64,000 nucleotides of DNA from Planomonospora parontospora (GCA_014647935.1 BMQD01000012.1:124001-188000); one strand, 5' to 3'. Numbered from the stretch's first letter, positions 49,274-58,079 are shown. Notes: a model not told the origin generated them from the sequence alone. Numbers and translations are program-made.

Positions 49274-50668
49274 ATGTCACCGGTGCTGGAGGGTACGGCT
49301 CGCGCGCTGCTGCGCAGGATCGCGGCCGAGCAGTCCGAGTCGAGACTGCCGTCGCTGGCGGCGGCCGTGGTGCGCGACGGGGAGATCGCCTGGTTCGGCG
49401 CGCGCGGCCGCGTCGAGGGGACCGGCGGAGGCGGCGGCGCGCAGGAGCCCGCCGGTCCCGCCGTACCCACCGTGGACACCCAGTACCGCATCGGGTCGAT
49501 CACCAAGAGCATGGTCGCCGTCGTGGTGATGCGGCTGCGCGACGAGGGCCGCCTGGACCTGACGGACCCGATCGGCAAGCACCTGCCCGGCACTCCCGCA
49601 GACGAGGTGACCGTCGCCCAGCTGCTGTCGCACACCTCCGGCCTGACCGCCGAACCGCCCGGCCAGTGGTGGGAGCGCACCCCGGGCCTGCCGTTCACCG
49701 AGCTGCTGGCCCTGCTCGGCCCGGAGGCGGCCCGGCACCGGCCCGGCCGCCGCTACCACTACTCCAACCTCGGCTTCGGCCTGCTGGGCGAGCTGGTCGC
49801 CCGCCACCGCGGCACCGACTGGGCCACCGCCGTAGGCGAGGAGGTCCTCCGGCCGCTCGGCATGCGCGACACCACGACACGGCCCCGCGCGCCGCACGCG
49901 CGCGGCTACGCCGTCCACCCGTGGGCCGACGTGCTGCTGCCCGAGCCCGAGCACGACGCCGGCGCCATGGCCCCGGCGGGGCAGATCTGGTCCACCCCCG
50001 CCGACCTGGCCCGCTGGGCGGCGTTCGTGGCCGGCGACACCGGCGGCGTGCTGGCCGCCTCGACGCTGGCGGAGATGCGCGAACCGGCGACCGTCGACGA
50101 CGGCGACGCCTGGACCGGCGGCTACGGCCTGGGCCTGCAACTGGCCAGGGCGGGCGGGCGCCGCCTGGCCGGGCACACCGGTTCCATGCCGGGCTTCCTG
50201 GCCACCGTCTGGGCCGACCCGGCCGACCGGACCGGCGTGCTGTTCTGCGCCAACTCCACCTCCGGGGCGAGCCGCACCCTGCTGACCGACCTGCTGGCGA
50301 TCCTGGACGCCTGCGAGCCGCGGCTGCCCGCCGAGTGGGCGCCCGCCGAGGTCGACCCGGCCCTGCTGGAGCTGGCCGGCCCCTGGTACTGGGGGCCGGC
50401 CCCCTACGCGCTGCGGCTGCTGGGCCGCCGCGACCTGTCGCTGACGCCGCTCGGCGGCACCGGCCGCGCCTCCCGCTTCACCGCGCAGGCCGACGGCACC
50501 TGGCTCGGCCTGGACGGCTACTACGCCGGCGAGACGCTGCGCCCGGTCCGCCGGGGAGACGGCTCGGTCCGCCACCTGGACCTGGCGACGTTCGTGTTCA
50601 CCCGCACCCCCTACGACCCGGAGGGCGGCGTGCCCGGCGGCGTGGACGACGGCGGCTGGCGCAGCTGA
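49274..50668 (+). CDS. Serine hydrolase of the class C beta-lactamase/DD-peptidase family
   Basis: 464 residues, no signal peptide, so probably cytoplasmic. The catalytic Ser-x-x-Lys is in YRIGSITKSMVAVVVM. The Tyr motif is YHYSNLGFGLLGE and the third motif RLAGHTGSMPGFLATVW replaces KTG. Residues about 350-464 are an extra C-terminal lipocalin-like domain (LLELAGPWYWGPAPYALRLL, AGETLRPVRRGDG). Probably an esterase or D-amino-peptidase. AGGAG precedes the ATG. Its 3' end overlaps the convergent LysR gene by 58 bases. Confidence 0.9.
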   Translation: MSPVLEGTARALLRRIAAEQSESRLPSLAAAVVRDGEIAWFGARGRVEGTGGGGGAQEPAGPAVPTVDTQYRIGSITKSMVAVVVMRLRDEGRLDLTDPIGKHLPGTPADEVTVAQLLSHTSGLTAEPPGQWWERTPGLPFTELLALLGPEAARHRPGRRYHYSNLGFGLLGELVARHRGTDWATAVGEEVLRPLGMRDTTTRPRAPHARGYAVHPWADVLLPEPEHDAGAMAPAGQIWSTPADLARWAAFVAGDTGGVLAASTLAEMREPATVDDGDAWTGGYGLGLQLARAGGRRLAGHTGSMPGFLATVWADPADRTGVLFCANSTSGASRTLLTDLLAILDACEPRLPAEWAPAEVDPALLELAGPWYWGPAPYALRLLGRRDLSLTPLGGTGRASRFTAQADGTWLGLDGYYAGETLRPVRRGDGSVRHLDLATFVFTRTPYDPEGGVPGGVDDGGWRS

Positions 50669-51582
50669 GCGACGAGCGCGGCCACTGTGTCGCCGGCGTC
50701 CCCGCCGTTCCCGGCACCGTCCCCGGCGTCTCGGCCGGCGGCGGGGAGCGCGCCGTGCAGCACCTCCACCCGGTGCACCACGCGCGGCGCGCTCAGCGGG
50801 ACCGCGGCCGTCCCCCCGGCCGCCGGGCGAGCCGCCGCCGAGACGGGCAGCAGGGTCAGGCCGTGCCCGGCGGCGACCAGGTTCAGCACCGTGTGCAGGT
50901 CGTGGCCGTCGTAGCGGCAGGCCACCCGGAAACCGCCGGAGCCGGGCGGCTCACCCGCCAGCTCGCGCAGCCGCTCCACCGCGACCGCGGCCGGCGCCTG
51001 CAGCCACAGCGCACCCGCCAGGTCGTCCAGCGCCAGGCCGCCGCGCCCCTGCAGCGGATGACCGGACGGCAGGACCACCGCCAAAGGCTCGGACGCCACG
51101 CCGACGGCGGTCAGCGGCCCGACGTCGGGCAGGCGCAGCGGATCGCTGGGCGCGGCGATCCCGTCGACGAGCCCCAGGTCCGCCGCACCCGAGGCGACCT
51201 GCTCGGCGACCCGGCGGCGGCCGGCGGTGCGCACCGTCACCTCCAGCCGGGGCCCGCGCAGGGCCCGGGCGAGCACGGGCGGGCAGGCCAGCGCCGAGGC
51301 GGCCACCACGACCGTCCGCGGCGGCCCGTCCGCGGCGCGCAGCACGTCGGCGCGGGCGGCCCGGTGACGCAGCAGCAGCGGGCCGGCGTGCTCCAGCAGG
51401 CGCCGCCCGGCCGGGGTGGGCGCCACCGGCCGCCGCAGCAGCAGCACCACTCCCAGATCGGCCTCCAGCGCGGCGATCTGCTGCGAGACCGCCGACTGGG
51501 TGTAGCCGAGCCGCTCGGCCGCGGCGGAGAAGGAGCGCAGGTCGGCGACGGCGACGAAGGTGCGCAGCAGGTGGGGGTCCAC
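50611..51582 (-). CDS. LysR-family transcriptional regulator
   Basis: 323 residues. The winged helix-turn-helix MDPHLLRTFVAVADLRSFSA and AAERLGYTQSAVSQQIAALE is followed by a periplasmic-binding-like effector domain (VVVAASALACPPVLARAL, GAADLGLVDGIAAPSDP, LVAAGHGLTLLPVSAA). The C-terminal 40 residues are Gly/Pro-rich and unusual. It is divergent from a GATase-like gene, with an inverted repeat between, and likely regulates it. Confidence 0.93.
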   Translation of the reverse strand: MDPHLLRTFVAVADLRSFSAAAERLGYTQSAVSQQIAALEADLGVVLLLRRPVAPTPAGRRLLEHAGPLLLRHRAARADVLRAADGPPRTVVVAASALACPPVLARALRGPRLEVTVRTAGRRRVAEQVASGAADLGLVDGIAAPSDPLRLPDVGPLTAVGVASEPLAVVLPSGHPLQGRGGLALDDLAGALWLQAPAAVAVERLRELAGEPPGSGGFRVACRYDGHDLHTVLNLVAAGHGLTLLPVSAAARPAAGGTAAVPLSAPRVVHRVEVLHGALPAAGRDAGDGAGNGGDAGDTVAALVAQLRQPPSSTPPGTPPSGS

Positions 51583-51593
51583 AGCTCATCAGT

Positions 51594-51617
51594 ATCCCTT
51601 ATCGGATCAGCAGGGAT
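51594..51617. promoter_or_regulatory. ATCCC-N14-GGGAT repeat between lysR and the GATase gene
   Basis: A 5-bp inverted repeat in the only AT-richer part of a 77-base divergent gap. Size and placement fit a LysR-type recognition site overlapping both promoters. Confidence 0.45.
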
Positions 51618-51659
51618 CATCGTTGGCGCTTAAGACGGGAGGCCGGTCAGGATGGGCGC

Positions 51660-52400
51660 ATGACCACCGCGACCGTCGCCCTGGTCGGCGACCGCTCCCC
51701 CCACGTCCAGGCCCACGCCCGCATCCCCGCCCTGCTGTCGGCGCTGCGCGGGCGCGACGGGCTGACCCTGGACGCCTACTGGATCCCCACCACCGACACC
51801 GGCGGCCTGGAGCGCTTCGACGCGATCTGGATGCTGCCGGGCAGCCCGTACCGGAGCGAGGCCGGGGCGCTGCAGGCCGCCCGCACCGCCCGCGAGCACG
51901 CCGTACCGTTCCTGGGCACCTGCGGCGGCTTCCAGCACGCCCTCCTGGAGTACGCCCGCAACGTCCTGGGCCTGGCCGTCTCGCACGCCGAGAACGACCC
52001 CTCCGCCGCCGCCGAGCCGCTGCTGGTGCCCCTGGAGTGCTCCCTGGCCGGTCACGAGGACGCGGTACGGCTGGCGCCCGGCTCCCTGGCCGAGCAGATC
52101 ATCGGCGCCGAGCAGACCGTGGAGCGCTACTCCTGCCACTACGGGCCCGACGCCCGCTACCTGCCGGCCCTGACCGGCGGCGGGCTGCGCTTCTCCGGCC
52201 GCGACGGGGCGGGGGCGCCGCGGATCCTGGAACTGCCCGGCCACCCGTTCTTCCTGGCCACGCTCTTCCAGCCCGAACTGGCCGGCGACGGCACCCGCCC
52301 GCACCCGGTCATCACCGCCTTCGCCGCGGCCGCCGTCGCCCGCGCCGCCTCCCGGACCGGCCATACCGCGGCGGTGCCCGCGCACCTGCCCGCCGGGTGA
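51660..52400 (+). CDS. CTP-synthase C-terminal-like class I GATase protein
   Basis: 246 residues. VALVGDRSPHVQAHARIPAL opens the fold, FDAIWMLPGSPYRSEAG follows, VPFLGTCGGFQHALLEYARN carries the nucleophile Cys (encoded by TGC) and GHPFFLATLFQPEL carries the partner residues. This is the stand-alone family related to the glutaminase domain of CTP synthase, some members of which have selenocysteine at this site. The substrate is unknown. It is divergent from, and likely under, the LysR regulator. Confidence 0.88.
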   Translation: MTTATVALVGDRSPHVQAHARIPALLSALRGRDGLTLDAYWIPTTDTGGLERFDAIWMLPGSPYRSEAGALQAARTAREHAVPFLGTCGGFQHALLEYARNVLGLAVSHAENDPSAAAEPLLVPLECSLAGHEDAVRLAPGSLAEQIIGAEQTVERYSCHYGPDARYLPALTGGGLRFSGRDGAGAPRILELPGHPFFLATLFQPELAGDGTRPHPVITAFAAAAVARAASRTGHTAAVPAHLPAG

Positions 52401-52454
52401 GCCGCCCCGGCTCCGTTCACCACCCGTCCGGAGCCGGTGCGGACCGCACGGGCA

Positions 52455-52892
52455 CTACTCGATCGCGTCGACGAACCGGCGGGCGTCGGCCTCGGCCATC
52501 CCGGTCTCGCCCCGGACCAGGAAGAGCGCCTGCTCGGCGCGCCCGGCGGCCTTGAGCTCGCGCACCCGGCCGGCCAGGTCCGCACCGCCTCGCCGCGCGA
52601 TCCCCTGCGCATCCCCGGGCGGCAGGGGCGCCCGGCCCGCGGCCACGTCGTCGGCGTAGCGCTTGGCGTCGGCCAGGCCGAGGCCGGTCTGCTCCCGGAT
52701 CAGCTTGATCGCTTGGATCGCTCTGCCCTGCGCGGTCAGGTCCCGGACCCGGTGGTGCAGTTCGGCGGGGCCCAGGCGGGGCGCGGGGACCGGGGGCCGG
52801 GCACTGCGCCGCATGAGGGCGATCGCTGCGATGGCGAGCAGCGCGAGGAACGATCCGATGATGAGGAGCTCCACCGGTCCCAGGTTCGGCAT
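52455..52892 (-). CDS. Membrane-anchored protein with two L7/L12-like domains
   Basis: 145 residues. One helix (LGPVELLIIGSFLALLAIAA) is followed by two copies of the L7/L12 C-terminal motif: RDLTAQGRAIQAIKLIREQT with GLGLADAKRYADDVAAG, and RELKAAGRAEQALFLVRGET with GMAEADARRFVDAIE. The second is a close match to the protein at 35147. The ribosomal domain uses this surface to bind elongation factors. Here a membrane-linked binding role is a guess. It is divergent from a tyrosine recombinase. Confidence 0.8.
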   Translation of the reverse strand: MPNLGPVELLIIGSFLALLAIAAIALMRRSARPPVPAPRLGPAELHHRVRDLTAQGRAIQAIKLIREQTGLGLADAKRYADDVAAGRAPLPPGDAQGIARRGGADLAGRVRELKAAGRAEQALFLVRGETGMAEADARRFVDAIE

Positions 52893-53075
52893 GGACCGAT
52901 CATATTGCCGCTTGCGTGTCCTGTCTCGCCCGGGTTCGCCCGGCGGGCCCGTACCCGCCCGGGGATCCACCGCGCCGCGTCTGCGGCGGCGTCGGCCGGG
53001 AAGGCGATCCGGCGGCCGGAGGCCGGTGCCGGCCGGTAGCATCCGGGAAGATCGAGAAAGGGCGTCCCCGAAACC

Positions 53076-54179
53076 ATGCGGCCTGCGGAGCTGAACCGTC
53101 TCACCGTGCAGGAGTCGGCCGATCGCTATGTGGAGCTGATCCGGGCCAAGACCTCGACCGGTGCCCTGTCCCCGGCCACCGCGGAGGTCTACGCCCGGGA
53201 CGTGGCCACCTTCGTGCGGCTGGCCGGCGCCGGCCGGGTGCTGGACGACCTGACCGGTGAGGACGTCGACGCGGTCCTGCTGGCGTTCGCCCGCAAGCCC
53301 GACGAGCGGCGCACCCGGCCGGACGGGGCCGCCCTCCCGGCCCCCGGGCGGGCCGTGCAGTCGGCGTCGTCGCAGGCGCGGTTCCGGCGGTCGGTCTCGG
53401 CGCTGTTCAAGCACGCGGCACTGGCCGGCTGGGTGCAGATCAACCCGATGGCGGCGGCGACGGTGACCTCCAGGGAGCGCGGAGGTCTGCGCCCGGAGCG
53501 GCGGGCGCTCACCCGGGAGCAGGCGCAGGGGCTGATCGGCGCGGCCCGGCGGCTGGGCGGCGGCGCGGACGCGGGCCCCGATCCCGATCCCGGCGCCGGA
53601 GCGGGCCCGGATGCCGGCCGGGAGCGGCGCAGACGCCGCGACCAGCGCACCGAGCTGCGGGACGCGCTGATCGTGCTGCTGCTGACGACGCTGGGCCCGC
53701 GGGTGTCGGAGCTGGTCCGCGCCAACGCCGAGGACTTCTACACCAACGACGGGGTGCGCTACTGGCGGATCTTCGGCAAGGGCGGCAGGACCCGGGACGT
53801 GCCGCTGCCCGCCGACGTGGCGCGGGTCCTGGACGCCTACCTGGAGGGGGACCGGGCCGGCTCGCCGGACAAGGCGCTGCTGCTGTCGTGGCGGGGGCGC
53901 CGGCTGGCGCGAGGCGACGTGCAGGCGGTGATCGACCGGGTGCAGCGGCGGGTGGAGGCCGACCGGCGGCGCTCGGTGACGCCGCACGGCCTGCGGCACA
54001 CCACGGCCACGCACCTGCTGGCCGACGCGGTGGACATGGACGCGGTGCGGCGGGTGCTGGGCCACAGCGACCTGGCGACGCTGGGCCGCTACCGCGACGA
54101 GCTGCCCGGCGAGCTGGAGGTGGCCATGCGCGCCCACCCCCTGCTGCGCGGGCCCGCCCAGCGCCCCGACGGCGCCTGA
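53076..54179 (+). CDS. XerC/XerD-like tyrosine recombinase
   Basis: 367 residues. The core-binding domain (RLTVQESADRYVELIRAKTS, ATAEVYARDVATFVRLAG) is followed by a catalytic domain. The residues are Arg in LGPRVSELVRA (near 208), Lys in FGKGGRTRDVPLP (near 234), TPHGLRHTTATHLL (near 303), LGHSDLATLGRYRDE with the nucleophile Tyr near 338. A linker of alternating Asp, Pro, Gly and Ala (about 165-185) is unusual. No att site, tRNA or phage genes are nearby. It ends at a strong terminator. Confidence 0.92.
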   Translation: MRPAELNRLTVQESADRYVELIRAKTSTGALSPATAEVYARDVATFVRLAGAGRVLDDLTGEDVDAVLLAFARKPDERRTRPDGAALPAPGRAVQSASSQARFRRSVSALFKHAALAGWVQINPMAAATVTSRERGGLRPERRALTREQAQGLIGAARRLGGGADAGPDPDPGAGAGPDAGRERRRRRDQRTELRDALIVLLLTTLGPRVSELVRANAEDFYTNDGVRYWRIFGKGGRTRDVPLPADVARVLDAYLEGDRAGSPDKALLLSWRGRRLARGDVQAVIDRVQRRVEADRRRSVTPHGLRHTTATHLLADAVDMDAVRRVLGHSDLATLGRYRDELPGELEVAMRAHPLLRGPAQRPDGA

Positions 54180-54189
54180 CCCGCGGACC

Positions 54190-54240
54190 CGCGGGGGGAG
54201 GCCCGGACGGCCGGAGTCCTCGGCCGGGCCTCCCCCCGCG
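54190..54240 (+). terminator. Long hairpin after the XerD-like gene
   Basis: A 17-bp perfect repeat (54190-54206 with 54224-54240, CGCGGGGGGAGGCCCGG) encloses a smaller GGCCG/CGGCC stem. It lies 10 bases after the stop. Confidence 0.85.
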
Positions 54241-54383
54241 CCTGGCGGCCACCGCCTTCCCCATCCAGTGCGCCAACGGCGGCCGGGTCCCCGGTCTCGG
54301 CGGCACGTTCCAGGGTGCGCAGGTCGTGCCCGCCGACGGCAACGGCTCGGGCGGCACGGCCGCCGGTCCGGTCCGGCGGTCTC

Positions 54384-54638
54384 CTAGGCGGCGCGTTCGG
54401 CGGCGCTCACCTCGGCCAGGACGTCCAGGGAGACGCCGAGCGCCTGGGCCAGGGCGGCGACGGTGAAGAAGGCCGGGGTGGGGACCCGGCCGGTCTCGAT
54501 CTTGCGGAGGGTCTCGGCGGACAGCCCGGCGGCGGCGGCCACCTCGGCCATGCTCCGGTCGCCGCGCGCCTGGCGCAGGATCGTGCCCAGCCGGTGACCG
54601 CGTTCGCGGTCCAGTTCGCTCAGTGGAGGTCGCACCAT
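54384..54638 (-). CDS. XRE-family helix-turn-helix regulator
   Basis: 84 residues made almost only of a Cro/C1-type helix-turn-helix: LGTILRQARGDRSMAEVAAA, AGLSAETLRKIETGRVPTPA and VAALAQALGVSLDVLAEVS. It is divergent from a methionine aminopeptidase gene with palindromes between them, so it most likely represses both. The 140 bases after its stop hold no gene. Confidence 0.88.
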   Translation of the reverse strand: MVRPPLSELDRERGHRLGTILRQARGDRSMAEVAAAAGLSAETLRKIETGRVPTPAFFTVAALAQALGVSLDVLAEVSAAERAA

Positions 54639-54664
54639 GCACGCGATCCTAGCAACCGTGATAA

Positions 54665-54684
54665 CAATACCGGTATAAGTATTG
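54665..54684. promoter_or_regulatory. Palindromic operator between xre and map
   Basis: CAATAC (54665-54670) and GTATTG (54679-54684) form an inverted repeat, and 54667-54676 is the perfect palindrome ATACCGGTAT. They lie in the AT-rich 66-base gap between the divergent starts and overlap the expected promoters. The XRE protein is the likely ligand. Confidence 0.65.
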
Positions 54685-54704
54685 GATTCACGGGAGAGTG
54701 GAAC

Positions 54705-55472
54705 ATGGTGGAGATCAAGACACCGGCGGAGATAGAGGCCATGGCCGAAGCCGGCCGGATCGTGGCGGCGGCCCTGGCCGCCGTCGGCGCACACGCAGTC
54801 CCCGGGGTGAGCCTGCTGGAACTCGACGAGATCGCCCGCACGGTGCTCGCCGACTCGGGCGCCACCTCGCCGTTCCTCGGCTACCGGCCGGCCTTCGCAC
54901 CCACCCCGTTCCCCGCGGTGATCTGCACATCCGTCAACGACGCCATCGTGCACGGCATCCCCGGCCGCTACCGGCTGCGCGACGGCGACCTGCTCAGCGT
55001 CGACTGCGGCGCCCTGCTGGACGGCTGGGCCGGCGACGCGGCCGTCAGTCTCACCGTCGGCCGCCCCCGCCCCGACGACCTGGCGCTCATCGCAGCCACG
55101 CAGGCCGCACTGGAGGCCGCCATCGCCTTGTGCGTGCCCGGCGGCCGGATCGGCGACCTCGGCCACGCCATCGCCCGGACCGGCCGGGCCGCAGGCTACG
55201 GCATCCCCGACGACTTCGGCGGGCACGGCATCGGCCGCACCATGCACGAGGACCCGCATGTGGCCAACCGGGGCCGCCCCGGACGCGGCCTGACGCTCCG
55301 GCCCGGCCTGGTGCTGGCCATCGAGCCGATGTTCACCGCCGGCGGCGCCGACGGCTACGTGACCGCCCCCGACGGCTGGACCCTGTCCAGCGCCGACGGC
55401 AGCCGCGCCGCCCACGTCGAGCACACGGTCGCCGTCACCGACGACGGACCGCGCGTCCTGACCCGGCCGTGA
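54705..55472 (+). CDS. map: Type I methionine aminopeptidase
   Basis: 255 residues. It removes initiator Met using two metal ions. The ligands are the Asp residues in LSVDCGALLDGWAGDAAVS, the His in GGHGIGRTMHEDPHVANRG, the Glu in VLAIEPMFTAGG and the Glu in AHVEHTVAVT. The first half shows MVEIKTPAEIEAMAEAGRIV and TPFPAVICTSVNDAIVHGIP. There is no N-terminal SH3-binding extension. Its pairing with a private XRE repressor suggests an extra, regulated copy rather than the housekeeping one. Confidence 0.95.
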   Translation: MVEIKTPAEIEAMAEAGRIVAAALAAVGAHAVPGVSLLELDEIARTVLADSGATSPFLGYRPAFAPTPFPAVICTSVNDAIVHGIPGRYRLRDGDLLSVDCGALLDGWAGDAAVSLTVGRPRPDDLALIAATQAALEAAIALCVPGGRIGDLGHAIARTGRAAGYGIPDDFGGHGIGRTMHEDPHVANRGRPGRGLTLRPGLVLAIEPMFTAGGADGYVTAPDGWTLSSADGSRAAHVEHTVAVTDDGPRVLTRP

Positions 55473-55482
55473 CGCACGGCGC

Positions 55483-55515
55483 CCGCCGGGGCCGGAACGC
55501 ACCCGGCCCCGGCGG
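55483..55515. terminator. Bidirectional hairpin between map and merR-type gene
   Basis: A perfect 13-bp repeat (55483-55495 with 55503-55515) with a 7-base loop separates convergent genes. Confidence 0.8.
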
Positions 55516-55555
55516 ACCCCGAACCTCCTCCCCGCCCGGCCCCGCTCCGCCCCGG

Positions 55556-56401
55556 TCATCCCGGATCCTCCAGCCGGACCATCAGATGGGTGACCAGCCG
55601 CTCCGGCACGGTGACGGCCGGGTCGGACAGGTAGACCTCGCGGACGGGGCCGCGCACCGGATGCCCCCGCTCGGCGCACCACGCCAGCAGCGAGTGGTAG
55701 GCCGGCGCCGACTGGTCGTAGGGCCCGACGTGGACGACACGGGCGAAGGCCCCGCCGGGCAGCAGGTCCGACTCCGTCCCGGGCGGCGGGCGGCGGCCGC
55801 CCCCGGGGCCGCCGGCCTCCAGCGGCGCGGCCACGGCCACCGGCAGGGGACCCTCCAGCTCCACCGGGAACAACCCGACCAGCCCCGCCGGCTCCCCGCC
55901 GTCCCCGGCCGGGCCGCCGGGATCCGGAGCGGGGACGCCCAGCCGGGCCACGCACGCCGCGAAGGCCCGGCCGATGTCCTCAGGCGAGGCGGCCACCTCC
56001 CGGGCCAGCGCGACCCTGCGGGGGGGCTCGGCCACCACCTCGACCGGCAGCGCGGGCAGACCCGCGCCCAGCACCCGCTCCAGCGTCGCCAGGGTACGGC
56101 GCCGCCGCGCCAGCTCCGCCTCCAGGCCGTCACGGACCCGGCCCAGCGCCCGGTGGGGGTCGGTACCCGACAGCACCTCCCCGATGGCGGCCAGCGGCAC
56201 GTCCAGCGAGCGCAGCAACCCGATCGACAGCGCCTCGCGCGCCTGCCCGGCCCGGTAGTAGCGGTAACCCGTACCCGGATCCACCCACGCCGGCGGCAGC
56301 AGGCCCAGCTCGGCGTAGTGACGCAACTGCTTGACGCTGAGGCGGCACAACCGGGCGAACCGCCCGATCGGCAGCAGAGCCTCTTCCAGATCCTCGTTCA
56401 C
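55556..56401 (-). CDS. MerR-family regulator with GyrI-like effector domain
   Basis: 281 residues. The MerR winged helix (LPIGRFARLCRLSVKQLRHY, AELGLLPPAWVDPGTGYRYY) and coiled coil lead to a C-terminal GyrI-like/BmrR-type drug-binding domain (GGAFARVVHVGPYDQSAPAY, HSLLAWCAERGHPVRGPVRE, VYLSDPAVTVPERLVTHLMV). This architecture usually senses hydrophobic drugs. GTG 56401 gives a normal N-terminus. The 280 bases upstream hold no gene. Confidence 0.9.
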   Translation of the reverse strand: MNEDLEEALLPIGRFARLCRLSVKQLRHYAELGLLPPAWVDPGTGYRYYRAGQAREALSIGLLRSLDVPLAAIGEVLSGTDPHRALGRVRDGLEAELARRRRTLATLERVLGAGLPALPVEVVAEPPRRVALAREVAASPEDIGRAFAACVARLGVPAPDPGGPAGDGGEPAGLVGLFPVELEGPLPVAVAAPLEAGGPGGGRRPPPGTESDLLPGGAFARVVHVGPYDQSAPAYHSLLAWCAERGHPVRGPVREVYLSDPAVTVPERLVTHLMVRLEDPG

Positions 56402-56679
56402 GTCCCCAGCATGGGCCCTCCCCCGCGGGGACGATCCCATCACCTCGACCGGTCCCCCTGCGGGACCCGTCCGCAGACACCGGCCCGAAAGGAGGGAAAG
56501 GGGGAAGCGATCCGCCCGGCCGGGCGGATCCGCCCGCACCACCGGGAACGACGGCACGCACGCCGCACCGCCACGACACCCTACCCGCCGGACCCGCCGC
56601 CCTCCCGGCCGGGAGCACGACCCCGGCCCCCTAGGCTGAAGACCGTCCCCGGTCCCGTTCGAAGGAAGGCGCCCCCGCC

Positions 56680-57012
56680 GTGTCCAGCATCCCCGCCGCG
56701 CCCGCAGCGCTGCGCCTGTTCCGCTACGTCGCGATCGCCGAGGCGTGCTCCTGGGCGGGCCTGCTCGCCGGCATGTACTTCAAGTACATCGCCGCCACCG
56801 GCGACCTCGGCGTGAAGATCTTCGGTCCGGTCCACGGCGCCCTGTTCGTGCTGTACGTCCTCGGAGCGCTCGCCGCCGGCCGTACGGCCCGCTGGAGCAC
56901 CGGCACGATCGCCCTCGGCCTGGCGTGCGCGATACCGCCGTTCACCTCCCTGTGGTTCGAACGGCGCATGTCCGCCCGCCTCGCCACCACCGGGCCGGCC
57001 ACCGCGGCCTGA
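56680..57012 (+). CDS. DUF3817 integral membrane protein
   Basis: 110 residues with three hydrophobic segments and the family pattern ALRLFRYVAIAEACSWAGLL, GMYFKYIAATGDLGVKIFGP and VHGALFVLYVLGALAA. DUF3817 proteins are common actinobacterial membrane proteins of unknown role. The GTG start follows a GGAAGG site. Confidence 0.9.
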   Translation: MSSIPAAPAALRLFRYVAIAEACSWAGLLAGMYFKYIAATGDLGVKIFGPVHGALFVLYVLGALAAGRTARWSTGTIALGLACAIPPFTSLWFERRMSARLATTGPATAA

Positions 57013-57050
57013 AAGCCCCTCCCTACCGGCCCCTGCCCCCAGGACGCCCG

Positions 57051-58079
57051 TCAAAGACCCAGCACGGCCCGCGTGACGGCGCGGCACCGCTCCGGGCACG
57101 TCAGCACGTCGGCGGAGCCGGCGAACTGGTCCACCGACCCGGCCGGCGGCAGCGCCGCCACCACCGGGTCGGTGACCGCCGCCGCCAGCGCGTCGGCGAA
57201 CCGCCCGGCACCGATCACCTGGAAGGGCCGGCCGGACAGACCCCGCACCGGCGCCTCCAGCGGCCCGGCCAGCCCCACCCGGTTGTACAGCGCCGCCACC
57301 CGCTCGTACGCGCGGCCCAGATGCCGCTCCCGCTCCCGCCACTCCCGCGCCGCCACCGCCCGCGACAACGCGTCACCGAGCTCGGCCGCCCCCGAAAGGC
57401 GGGCGAACCCGCTGCCCAGCCATTTCGAGTACGGCGGATAGCGGCGGCGCATCAGCAGCGCCAGCCGCATCACCTCGCGCGCCAGCCCGGCGGTCAGCAC
57501 CGCCGAACCCAGATCGTCCCCCACCTCCCCGCACCGGCCCGGAAACGACTCCTCCTGCGCCAGGCGCCGCCACTGCACCGCCAGCACATACCGCCACAGA
57601 TCAGCCGGATACCAGCGCAACGCGGCCCGCGCCGGCTCCAGCACGCCCAGCCCGTCGTGGAAGACCTCCCCGCTGGTGACCTCCGCCAGCCGCTGCCACG
57701 GCGCCGACAACCAGTCCAGGACGCCCACCCCCCGGCCCGGATCGAACCCGAGCCGCCCGGCGAACCACTCACCCGGATCGGCGACCACGACACCGCTACC
57801 GCCCCCGGACACCGTCGGATACCCGCCGAAGACCTCGGGCAGGCCCCGCCCGACCGCCTCCCCCACCTCCTGGGCGAGCCCGGCGGCCGTGAACAGCACC
57901 ACCCGCGGCCCCCAGCCGCGGCCGGCCGAGCGCTCGGTGTCGAACGCCAGCACCTCCGAACCCGCGCCGATCAGCGCGGCACTGTGCGGCACCCCCGCGA
58001 CCAGGGGCCGCACCACCTCCGTGTAGAAGTCACGCGACAGCTGCAAACCAGGCACGAAACTGGACATCATTCCGTCCAC
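57051..58079 (-). CDS. DUF4037 nucleotidyltransferase-like protein
   Basis: 342 residues. LQLSRDFYTEVVRPLVAGVP, HSAALIGAGSEVLAFDTERS and GWGPRVVLFT, with ALRWYPADLWRYVLAVQWRR and ARLSGAAELGDALSRAVAAR, match the DUF4037 group, which is distantly related to minimal nucleotidyltransferases. The substrate is unknown. It is convergent with DUF3817 and 100 bases away from the next gene. Confidence 0.85.
   Translation of the reverse strand: MDGMMSSFVPGLQLSRDFYTEVVRPLVAGVPHSAALIGAGSEVLAFDTERSAGRGWGPRVVLFTAAGLAQEVGEAVGRGLPEVFGGYPTVSGGGSGVVVADPGEWFAGRLGFDPGRGVGVLDWLSAPWQRLAEVTSGEVFHDGLGVLEPARAALRWYPADLWRYVLAVQWRRLAQEESFPGRCGEVGDDLGSAVLTAGLAREVMRLALLMRRRYPPYSKWLGSGFARLSGAAELGDALSRAVAAREWRERERHLGRAYERVAALYNRVGLAGPLEAPVRGLSGRPFQVIGAGRFADALAAAVTDPVVAALPPAGSVDQFAGSADVLTCPERCRAVTRAVLGL

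Noticed and set aside
54241-54383. Minus-strand DLRTLERAAETGDPAAV-like segment between a terminator and the XRE gene
   Set aside because: Resembles a Sel1/TPR-like or gene-tail fragment, but it is too short, has no start and no clear family.
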